In this document: piece by piece, positions 1 through 11,300 of the stretch
How positions within the stretch are numbered: the stretch's first letter is position 1
Layout of the letters: the number at the start of each line of letters is the position of its first letter
NCBI RefSeq assembly: GCF_026151205.1
Contig: NC_087079.1
Span: 5,289,230-5,353,229 of the forward strand
From: Bolinopsis microptera
Taxonomy: Eukaryota > Ctenophora > Tentaculata > Lobata > Bolinopsidae
Length of the DNA stretch: 64,000 nucleotides
Direction: 5' to 3'
The notes under the pieces: model-generated
The model's database searches: none
What the model saw: only the letters and a program-made list of their open reading frames with translations
Told to the model about the DNA's origin: nothing
Made by a program: the position numbers and the translations under genes

Positions 1-830
1 TAGAGATAGCGGATATAGTCACACCATCGATTATAAAACACCACCGCCTAAAAAGAGAAAGAGATCGCGGAAGAGGAACATCCTATGGTACAATCCCCCA
101 TTCAGTGCAAACGTTTCAACCAACATCGGAAGAAAGTTCTTCGCTCTTATCGATAAGCATTTCCCGAAAAACCTACCGTTACATAAAATCATCAATAGGA
201 ATACCGTGAAAATAAGCTATTGCTGCATGCCCAGTTTGGGAAGGATACTCAAAGGGCACAACAAATCAGTCCTAGAGAAACAATCTGAAAAGAAAAAAGC
301 TCCAGAAAAAGAGTGTAATTGCAGAGACGCCTCGAAGTGCCCCCTCAAAGGACAATGTCTGGCCAAATGCATAGTATACCAAGCAACCGTTAAAACGGCA
401 TCTAACAAGGAAACGGCCTATATTGGATTGACTGAAAACAGTTTTAAGACACGGTGGTACAATCATCGACAAAGTTTTAAGAATTCTAAGCACAGACTGA
501 GTACCGAGTTATCAAAATTGATATGGGACCTCAAGGAGAAGATGATTGAATATAGCATAGACTGGAAGATTATTACTAAATCGAAGAAATATAAGGCTGG
601 AGCGGGGCATTGTGGCCTCTGCTTAGACGAGAAACTATACATACTTAAAACCCCAGGCATTATTAATAAAAGATCAGAAATTATTTCTAAATGTAGGCAC
701 TCTAGGAAATTCTTAGTTAGACATATTTAGTTAGTATTTATTAGTTGTTAGGATTTGTAGTTATTTATATAGGTTTAGTAGTATTGAGTAATTGTTAATT
801 GTTAATTATAAAATTTGATAAAGGAGCACT
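1..830 (+). mobile_element. Penelope-like retroelement, 3' end
   Basis: The left edge carries the 3' end of a Penelope-like element: an open frame entering from outside the window, ending at 730, followed by an AT-rich tail. The reverse transcriptase part would lie to the left. The right boundary is not visible; no target duplication can be seen because the 5' end is missing. It lies in the same orientation as the large BEACH-family gene and probably sits in one of its upstream introns. Confidence 0.7.
2..730 (+). CDS. Penelope-like element polyprotein, C-terminal part with GIY-YIG endonuclease (partial)
   Basis: The frame is open from base 2 to the stop at 728-730, so the protein is truncated by the window edge and not started at an internal codon. 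Order of features: a basic stretch (KKRKRSRKR), the NPPFS...NIGRKFF...IDKHFP linker block typical of Penelope-like polyproteins, a Cys cluster (CNC-x5-C-x5-C-x3-C) and then the GIY-YIG nuclease. In the nuclease I see AYIGLTENSFKTRWYNH near nt 413-465, an ELSKLIWDLKE block, and a CGLCLDEKLYIL block whose Glu is the expected metal-binding residue. Known role of the family: the endonuclease nicks target DNA for reverse transcription. No internal stop is seen in this part, so the copy may be fairly young. Confidence 0.85.
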   Translation, partial: RDSGYSHTIDYKTPPPKKRKRSRKRNILWYNPPFSANVSTNIGRKFFALIDKHFPKNLPLHKIINRNTVKISYCCMPSLGRILKGHNKSVLEKQSEKKKAPEKECNCRDASKCPLKGQCLAKCIVYQATVKTASNKETAYIGLTENSFKTRWYNHRQSFKNSKHRLSTELSKLIWDLKEKMIEYSIDWKIITKSKKYKAGAGHCGLCLDEKLYILKTPGIINKRSEIISKCRHSRKFLVRHI

Positions 831-2287
831 GTGTTGTATTATGTTTGCCATTTTTATGTTAATTATGTCACTGAAGATTGCTTTTCAAACATGAAACTTA
901 TAGTTTGACAATTGCATAGTTTGCTTTGTACCGATATAATATATATATATATATATGTTTTTCCATATTTTTAAGAGTAATTACAATACTTTAGTATATA
1001 GGGTGGTGTCTGAGGTTAAAAACTCGTGCGCTGTGAAAGACGTTTGACCTTAACCATAATTATGGACATGTAGATTTGCGATCTTATATCATTGTACACA
1101 GCGATATAACTAAGTTGAAGTAAACAAATCGGATAGAAGAAAAACGGCCAGTAATGCAAAAAAGTGCGGTATTTATAGGTCGATTCTACATTCACCGCAC
1201 TTACATTCTGCCTCTGGCATGGCTGCAGATCTTAAGGGATGTAATCTGGCTCTCTGATGTATCATAAGCAAAGAATATTTACTAAAGATGACACCTTGGA
1301 CGCAGACTAGCCCTCTTGGATGGCAATCTCGCCATGAATGTATGTAAGAGCTAGAAAAGTGGCTGTAATTATAAAAGCGACTCTCTGTATCAGCTAAGAT
1401 TTTGGTTTATGCAAAAGCGCGGGCGCTACATTAGTGTTACTCTACACGTCCTGAAGAGCAGAATTTCCAACTCATAATTATATAGCTTATGTCTTAAGGT
1501 TGCTTTAACATAATTGACCTATAAATGCAGGAATATTGTGTTAAAGCGATCGGTTACGGAACATATTACATACTCCACTATAATCCATCTGAATCTAGAC
1601 ACGTAGACTATCACTAATAAAACCATACAAATGGTGCATCTCTTAACTTTAAAGTCTTACAAATTAAACATGTCAAGATAATCTACATTTATACACTAGT
1701 TTTGCAACTAACTGTCCTCAAATAAAATAGGACTGTAAAGTGTAAAATGAACAAATAAAAAGAAATGTAAGTGTCGCTTTATTCAAACGGAGTTCAAGTA
1801 TAAAAAGTAGAAGACGGGAATAAATCAGCAGCTGCACTACTCTAATCGCTTATATGGCATGATAGAGGTGACGACGTTATTGGTCGCTGACATTGACTGG
1901 CGTTATTACCATACATTACATATTATCTACACATATTCCTTTGTATTGGTCACATATGGATTATGTTGTAGCTCAGAATAATGCTTTTGCACAGAGAACA
2001 GCTAGTCGGCGGAATTAGCAGGATCACAAGGCTAAACTGATTGAGTAATAAGCGGAGCATAGCGAGGGATATGGTTTACATGTGATCAAGAGATATCATC
2101 TAGATCAATTTAGGACAATTACTGTCGAACTTTACGTAACCAATGCTGGAAAACATTTAAATATAAAAATCAGCGAATGCGTTTTAAGCCTGGCGATAAT
2201 GAGCTTGAAGCCAGGCAGAGCCCCGAGATCTGCTGGTCCGAATTTCTAAATCTCGTCACAAAATATCCTAATGTGTGATAACACCAG
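731..2287. other. Intergenic or intronic AT-rich sequence
   Basis: Contains the AT-rich tail of the Penelope-like element and a short (AT)n run at about 939-956. I find no convincing exon, RNA gene or repeat in the rest. It is probably an intron of the BEACH-family gene or its upstream flank. Confidence 0.4.
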
Positions 2288-2389
2288 GTAAAGTGGAAGA
2301 GCTAGGAGAAGATGCAATAGCTTCAGGGCACGCTTCCCCAGCTGGTTTTGATGTGGTCCAAGAGAGCGGATCTATACAGTCCCTGCCAG
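2288..2389 (+). CDS. BEACH-family gene, exon (acidic linker)
   Basis: Acceptor ACACCAG, donor CCAG|GTAAGA, phase 1 in and phase 1 out, 34 codons. Encodes a low-complexity acidic/Ser stretch ([13 protein letters not shown]). Supported only by splice signals, open frame and phase match to the next exon. Confidence 0.5.
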
Positions 2390-5300
2390 GTAAGATTCTT
2401 AAATCTTAGTCAAATTTATGATAAAGTTACGAGCACAACAAATCAGCGCAATCTTCTGCAATTTAAATCGATATTAAAGTATAGTATGTACATTGAATAA
2501 CAGGAGAAATGCATATAATGAGTTCCCAATGAGTTGCAAGGCTTGATAATATTAATGACTGATAATTGATAAAGCTAAATCCTTGCAATACCTAACCTTT
2601 AGAATGTGTAGATTGCACAGCTGTAGCTTGTTTACAATAGTGTTGTAAAAATCAACACCTATAAATTTTACGCCTGCCAAATAGTTTTAGAAGTAATTAG
2701 GAGAAATCGACTGCTGCAACACTTCTAATTAGTTATTGTAAATGTAAACACCAACGTCCAACTTGTATAGTAACGATCTAACAATAATTGTGTTCAGATG
2801 AGCCAGAAGCACAGATTAGCAACAATGATGAATCACATGGTAATTCATTTTTTCTCAGCCATTTTTGAGAAGACAAAACATTAGTCTGACTAAGATTAAA
2901 GACGATTTCATGGATTATAATTTATTTTTCGCTAAAGAAAAATTTGACTGAAGTATCTCCCATGTTTTGATAACTAAATTTCAGTGGAGAAGACCGAAAA
3001 TAGAGTTGCCAGATTCGTAATCCTCCTTGAAGAGATGTTAAGGGACTGTCCAACGAATCAAGAATCTTTACTAAGCACCAACGGATTTGCTGTTATCAGT
3101 GCACTTCTCATAAATGTACAAACATTTATCAAAACGTTACATTTGAATGAAAATGAGAGTAAAAACCCACCTCGACCTCGGGCGTGACGTTGCAGTTTGC
3201 CACCATCTTCGCCGATCAAAATAGTCGATCAAAAACTTTCATAAAATCTCGTAGTAATGACATTAAACGAAACGGTAGACCATTTATACCAAAAACGGCA
3301 ACCCCAATTGCTCCTTCATTAATTTTTTTCAGACACCTCCAGATGAATTGAATATGACATTGGTGAAGGCCCTACAATCTTTATGTCTGCTTCTGTCTTA
3401 CGATGTCAACCCAACTAATTCTAGTGACGAAGGTGATCATTGGGAAGTGTATTGCTTGTATGAACTATTCATTGTACTTAAATAGAGTTTATTTTCCAGC
3501 GTCGGGATTTATCGGAAATTTCTCCGGTTCTACTATTATACCTTAACGCTATTGAAAATATTATCGTTAGTTTTTTTATAAACTAACGATGGTTCTACTA
3601 CAATTCCAAGGTAGATATCTTACATCATAACGCTATTGAAATTGAAAATATTAATTAACGTCTAACGATAATATTATATTTTCAGCATACTCTCCTCTTC
3701 TACACGACATATACCAGCACATCTTGTTCAACTTTGAGCTGTGGTCAAAAGTGGATCATGAAGTGAGAATTGGTAAGTTGGCATGCAAAGCCTGTATTGG
3801 CGGGGTAGTGGGGAGGGGGGTTGGTTCGACGAAACCTTCGATATTTGTAAAAACTAGACTTGAATACTGGTAAAGCTAATCGTTGGAGTAAAGCCCCCTC
3901 AACTATGTAACATGATGAAACAAATTTAGTACAATGGTAATGTAATGGATAGGTATGGCAAAATATTCTTTGCTAATAGCGACGTTGCTATTTGCGCGAC
4001 TGAAATGCAATGAAAATGACCTGCCGAACATTGAAGTAAAATATTTTCTTGGAGAAATTCGAGTTTCTCTCATTTTCTTCTTGGACTAAGTGCTCACAAA
4101 GAAGGGCTTTGATGTTGATATCAAAAGGTATAATTATTTTACATAAAACTAAAAGAGCATAATTATTCTGTAAGTCGATGCTTTATAATATAAAATTCTA
4201 TTTTGGTATTTCGGTCATCATGTCTCACCACGGACATTTTCCGTACCATTTTGTCGAAGTCAAAACGATGGTAGGGATTAGGGAATAAAGAGTCGGGTTC
4301 AGATTTAAGAGACGACTCCGGGTGCCAGCAGGACAGCCACGCCCATATTTGGTCCAAATTATGCCAAATTATGCCAAATCATCTTAACATGCTTAAAACC
4401 CGGATTCCCCTGAACTCGTATATTAAGTTCCATCAAGATTGGACAAAAAATGACTGAGTTATGAGCCAAAAACCATATGCTAATATTTGGGCATACGCAC
4501 CAAATTTGATCGACTTTGGCCCATAAATTAAACAAAAATCAATATTTTCAATGAAACCAACTTTAAATAAAAGGTTAACATAAACAACACATCTTCTATC
4601 AGCTCAATATCTACCTAACTGTGGAGTGTGGATTCTGTGTTCAAATAATCGTAAAAAGTGAACAAAATCGCCCATATCTCAGTTCACGATATTCGCGAAA
4701 CTGATTTCGCTCAAAACAATAGAACTCAATAGGGTTTCAATATTTTTTCATGAAATTTTCAGAATCATCATAGAATTGCATGATGACCTTAAGTGTTTGA
4801 GTGGAATTTTGAGTTGGGCCTTTAACAAAATTTGGCGGCCAAATTCTGAAATTTGCCGGGCTTTGAGCATGTTAGGATGATTTTGGCATAATTTGGCACC
4901 GGTGGGCACCCGGAGTCCGGAACCCCCCAAAAGTTCGGCCACAGGTCTTAGTTTTCTGGTCAATTGCTGTCTCGATATCGAATTTCACAAGAAAATCAGG
5001 GTGAACCCCCCTTAATCAATTTTCTCAGCGTTTTCGAAAACACGTAAAATAGTTCGACACGTACTGTAGTTCGACAAACCCCAAATGTAAAGTTCGACTC
5101 TGTCGAACTAAAGTGCGCTACCTGTAGTAGTATAGTTCGACACGTACTAAAGTTAGACAGAGAACTGCGACTGGGCAATTACAACGAAACAAGTGCGTCC
5201 GTATGAACCGATTAAACCAACTTTTATCTTTTTTATTTTAAATATGCAGTCTGCACGCTTATGCAGCATTGAAATCGAATATTACTAGAACATGTCATGA

Positions 5301-8300
5301 CCTCTAAAGGAGTGAATATTACCAACATTACTACAACAATATAATAATTATAATAATTATATGGCCTAGGACACGTAACGTGCGATGACGTCAATGTAGA
5401 ATAATGCTGTGCAACAAAATTACAACATTCTAATAATGTAACTGACCAACTACAAAACCCACCGCGTTCAGAGTTCTTAATGTTCTGAGAGGTGCCGGTG
5501 ATGAGCGGTCACATACGCTATTTATTTGAAATAAACGCGCGAGCTGATTATAGAGGTAGCTGTCTACTCAAATTAACAAGAGATAAGCACAATCCACAGA
5601 ATGCCTGGCACTCCAAGCTCTCGTAAAATATTCTGCCTAAAAACTGTGCGTGCAGGATATAATACTGTCATATTCGGGAATAAACTGGACCCGATAATAA
5701 TCTCTAATATCAGCATGCGTCAATTACGATAAAAAATCTAGACAACATTCAGTCATTGTTTACGTCAACTCGACTAATGTACTTGCCTTCCGAGGAATTT
5801 TACTAATCTGCCTGGAATGCGTCCCAACTCACCTGTCACAACCATTAATTAAACCCTCTCCCCCTCAGCACACATTCGGTATCTTAGCGTGATAATAAAA
5901 GATAATCTACAACTTTCTCCTTTAATTAATTGATTATTTAATTAATCTCCCCCCTCAGCCCACATCCAGTATCTGAGCGTGATAATAAAGGATAATCTAC
6001 AACTGTGTCGCAGACTGTACGGAGTGCAGTTCATGTTGGACGCTGTTAGACTCTACTGTTCTAGCAATATAGAGCAGCCTGACACTGCGTGTGTCCTCAG
6101 ACGTGCCATATTTGGTGAGTTATTTTACCATATTTGGTGAGTTATTTTACCATGTTTGGTGAGTTATTTTACCATGTTTGGTGAGTTATTTTACCATATT
6201 TGGTGAGTTATTTTACCATATTTGGTGAGTTATTTTACCATGTTTGGTGAGTTATTTTACCATATTTGGTGAGTTATTTTACCATGTTTGGTGAGTTATT
6301 TTACCATATTTGGTGAGTTATTTTACCATATTTGGTGAGTTATTTTACCATATTTGGTGAGTTATTTTACCATGTTTGGTGAGTTATTTTACCATATTTG
6401 GTGAGTTATTTTACCATGTTTGGTTAGTTATTTTACCATGTTTGGTGAGTTATTTTACCATATTTGGTGAGTTTTTTTACCATGTTTGGTGAGTTGTTTC
6501 CCCATGTTTGGTGAGTTGTTTTCCCATGTTTGGTGAGTTGTTTTACCATATTTGGTGAGTTGTTTTACCATATTTGGTGAGTTATTTTATCATATTTGGT
6601 GAGTTATGTTACCATATTTGGTGATTTATTTTACCATGTTTGGTGAGATATTTTACCATGTTTGGTGAGTAGTTTTACCATATTTGGTGAGCTATTTTAC
6701 CATATTTGGTGAGTTATTTTACCATGTTTGGTGAGTTATTTTACCATATTTGGTGAGTTATTTTACCATGTTTGGTGAGTTATTTTACCATATTTGGTGA
6801 GTTATTTTACCATATTTGGTGAGTTATTTTACCATGTTTGGTGAGTTATTTTACCATATTTGGTGAGTTATTTTACCATGTTTGGTGAGTTATTTTACCA
6901 TATTTGGTGAGTTATTTTACCATATTTGGTGAGTTATTTTACCATGTTTGGTGAGTTGTTTTCCCATGTTTGGTGAGTTGTTTTCCCATGTTTGGTGAGT
7001 TGTTTTACCATATTTGGTGAGTTGTTTTACCATATTTGGTGAGTTATTTTATCATATTTGGTGAGTTATTTTACCATGTTTGGTGAGTTATTTTACCATA
7101 TTTGGTGAGTTATTTTACCATGTTTGGTGAGTTATTTTACCATATTTGGTGAGTTATTTTACCATATTTGGTGAGTTATTTTACCATATTTGGTGAGTTA
7201 TTTTACCATGTTTGGTGAGTTATTTTACCATATTTGGTGAGTTATTTTACCATGTTTGGTTAGTTATTTTACCATGTTTGGTGAGTTATTTTACCATATT
7301 TGGTGAGTTTTTTTACCATGTTTGGTGAGTTGTTTCCCCATGTTTGGTGAGTTGTTTTCCCATGTTTGGTGAGTTGTTTTACCATATTTGGTGAGTTGTT
7401 TTACCATATTTGGTGAGTTATTTTATCATATTTGGTGAGTTATGTTACCATATTTGGTGATTTATTTTACCATGTTTGGTGAGATATTTTACCATGTTTG
7501 GTGAGTAGTTTTACCATATTTGGTGAGCTATTTTACCATATTTGGTGAGTTATTTTACCATGTTTGGTGAGTTATTTTACCATATTTGGTGAGTTATTTT
7601 ACCATGTTTGGTGAGTTATTTTACCATATTTGGTGAGTTATTTTACCATATTTGGTGAGTTATTTTACCATGTTTGGTGAGTTATTTTACCATATTTGGT
7701 GAGTTATTTTACCATGTTTGGTGAGTTATTTTACCATATTTGGTGAGTTATTTTACCATATTTGGTGAGTTATTTTACCATGTTTGGTGAGTTGTTTTCC
7801 CATGTTTGGTGAGTTGTTTTCCCATGTTTGGTGAGTTGTTTTACCATATTTGGTGAGTTGTTTTACCATATTTGGTGAGTTATTTTATCATATTTGGTGA
7901 GTTATGTTACCATATTTGGTGATTTATTTTACCATGTTTGGTGAGATATTTTACCATGTTTGGTGAGTAGTTTTACCATATTTGGTGAGCTATTTTACCA
8001 TATTTGGTGAGTTATTTTACCATGTTTGGTGAGTTATTTTACCATATTTGGTGAGTTATTTTACCATATTTGGTGAGTTATTTTACCATATTTGGTGAGT
8101 TATTTTACCATATTTGGTGAGTTATTTTACCATGTTTCGTGAGTTATTTTACCATATTTGGTGAGTTATTTTACCATATTTGGTGAGTTATTTTACCATG
8201 TTTGGTGAGTTATTTTACCATATTTGGTGAGTTATTTTACCATATTTGGTGAGTTATTTTACCATGTTTGGTGAGTTATTTTACCATATTTGGTGAGTTA

Positions 8301-11300
8301 TTTTACCATGTTTGGTGAGTTATTTTACCATATTTGGTGAGTTATTTTACCATATTTGGTGAGTTTTTTTACCATGTTTGGTGAGTTGTTTTCCCATGTT
8401 TGGTGAGTTGTTTTCCCATGTTTGGTGAGTTGTTTTACCATATTTGGTGAATTGTTTTACCATATTTGGTGAGTTATTTTATCATATTTGGTGAGTTATG
8501 TTACCATATTTGGTGATTTATTTTACCATGTTTGGTGAGATATTTTACCATGTTTGGTGAGTAGTTTTACCATATTTGGTGAGCTATTTTACCATATTTG
8601 GTGAGTTATTTTACCATGTTTGGTGAGTTATTTTACCATATTTGGTGAGTTATTTTACCATATTTGGTGAGTTATTTTACCATATTTGGTGAGTTTTTTT
8701 ACCATGTTTGGTGAGTTGTTTTCCCATGTTTGGTGAGTTGTTTTCCCATGTTTGGTGAGTTGTTTTACCATATTTGGTGAGTTGTTTTACCATATTTGGT
8801 GAGTTATTTTATCATATTTGGTGAGTTATGTTACCATATTTGGTGATTTATTTTACCATGTTTGGTGAGATATTTTACCATGTTTGGTGAGTAGTTTTAC
8901 CATATTTGGTGAGCTATTTTACCATATTTGGTGAGTTATGTTACCATGTTTGGTGAGTTATTTTACCATATTTGGTGAGTTATTTTACCATATTTGGTGA
9001 GTTATTTTCCAATATTTGGTGAGCTATTTTACCATATTTGGTGAGTTATTTTACCATGTTTGGTGAGTTATTTTACCATGTTTGGTGAGTTTTTTTACTA
9101 TTTTTGGTTAGTTATTTTACCATGTTTGGTGAGTTGTTTTCCCATGTTTGGTGAGCTATTTTACCATATTTGGTGATTTATTTTACCATGTTTGGTGAGA
9201 TATTTTACCATGTTTGGTGAGTAGTTTTACCATATTTGGTGAGCTATTTTACCATATTTGGTGAGTTATTTTACCATGTTTGGTGAGTTATTTTACCATA
9301 TTTGGTGAGTTATTTTACCATATTTGGTGAGTTATTTTCCAATATTTGGTGAGCTATTTTACCATATTTGGTGAGTTATTTTACCATGTTTGGTGAGTTA
9401 TTTTACCATGCTTGGTGAGTTTTTTTACTATGTTTGGTTAGTTATTTTACCATGTTTGGTGAGTTGTTTTCCCATGTTTGGTGAGTTATTTTACCATGTT
9501 TGGTGAGTAGTTTTACCATATTTGGTGAGTTATTGCTAAAATTCGAGTATTTTTGCTGCGTCAGCAAGGCCCAGAAGGCTCCTCTCATAATCCAGTTAAC
9601 TAAAGATCTAAAATTTCTAACGGGTCTTTAAAATAATTCTTTGGTGCCATATTTGGTGCCATATTTGGTGCCATATCTGGTGAGTTGACTAGAGTATGTT
9701 ATATAATCTGTTACATATTAAGAATTATGCATCTATAACTTTATGTGTAATCGAAATGTTGAGCTGATGAAAGTGTTCTGGGGTGGAAGGATTTCCATAA
9801 CGACCACACGTGCCAACTATATAATTGCACTGCAGTTATGAATGCTGCATATCCAGTGAATTGTTGCTAGATGCAGTTAGTGGAAATTCTGTGGAACTTT
9901 CAGTATAATTATTAAAGTGGAATACTCGTTAACTCTAATCTGACTCCATAACTACTTCATAACTACCAATGTTTCTTTCTATCCAATAAGATGCCACCTC
10001 AATTTGCGAATCACCCTTTTTTTTGTGGGAAAAATTAGAGAAAAGTCGGACATGTTCAGAAAGATTTATCGAAAACTTTAGCTGTTGAAATATCGCTGAA
10101 TTGCTAATTTCACTCGCATTCTATGCACATCCGACTGTTCGTCAAGCAATATCGGATATTAATATGGAACACTAACTGTTACTATCTACTCAGGGTTCGT
10201 GAAGTTTTACATGAGACATGGTATCCAGGTAACGGAGGTCAAGTCTATTCTAGCTTTCATCGCAGTTACCCCAGATCTGGATCAGGTTAGACATAATTAA
10301 TTAATTAGACATAATTATATCAATATAATAAAACCCCGATATTCTGCGCACCTATTTACCACGGTCATTTCTTTTCCCCCAAACTCCGCGGTGAATCGGG
10401 ATTTTACTGTACTTAGTTAAATTCAATCCAGGTTCAAGATTGAGCAATCGAGAGACTTGGAAGTAGGGGCTTTGCACTTCCTCAAGCTAGTTTCATATCT
10501 ATCAACCTTATAACAATTTGAAATTGTAACAGAATAAAATCAGAATGATTTCCTACGCAGCGAACTGAATATCAGCTCTTCACAACTCTACACAACTCTA
10601 CCCACATCCATTCTGAGATATCTCATGAATTATTAAATGAGTAGACGACTAAACCAAAGAATTGGCTCTACTAAACTGTATACTGGAAACATTAAACAAC
10701 CGCCATCACTGACTGATTCCACTATAATTACTAAACTGCCCAGTGTATATAGGTACTCCTTCATAATAAAGTCGATTTCCAAGGATGGGAAGTACAGTAA
10801 TTGCCTCCCTAAAATAGCTTGTCTATAATGAAACCTGGAGACAATGCAGAGCCAACAAGGCAAACCAACAAGTGCACTAAGAGGCATGCGTACATAACAC
10901 TAATATCACTACACTCACGAACACTGTGCACTGTCACATACGAACTGCATAATGCCTAGATATTAACAATTTCACTACATTTACTCTTTCTGTAGAATTA
11001 GCTGCTCTGATTCACGGCAGATTTTAACCAGGTTTTATTTAAATCTTCTCATCAATAGTAATAATCTCAAGAGTGTGTTTCTGTCTGTCTGTCTGTCTGT
11101 GGGTAATTTCCGAACGGCTTTTGCATTTCAACTGCGATAGTGAAGTCCCGGCCGTAGGCACGGCCCGGGTTACACTAATATTCATATAACTTTAAAGACA
11201 TGTGGTTATGGGGATGAATAGCAAAATGGTCAAATCGGCAGTACAAACAAGTATTTCAACAGAAATGTAAGGGAGTTACTGCAGTGGACGAACAAAACCG

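Noticed and set aside
6105-9532. CRISPR-like repeat array
   Set aside because: Units are directly adjacent 22-mers with no unique spacers, in an animal gene. It is a minisatellite.
10633-10887. Open frames of 63-84 codons on both strands
   Set aside because: No splice sites in phase with the neighbouring exons and no recognisable protein features.
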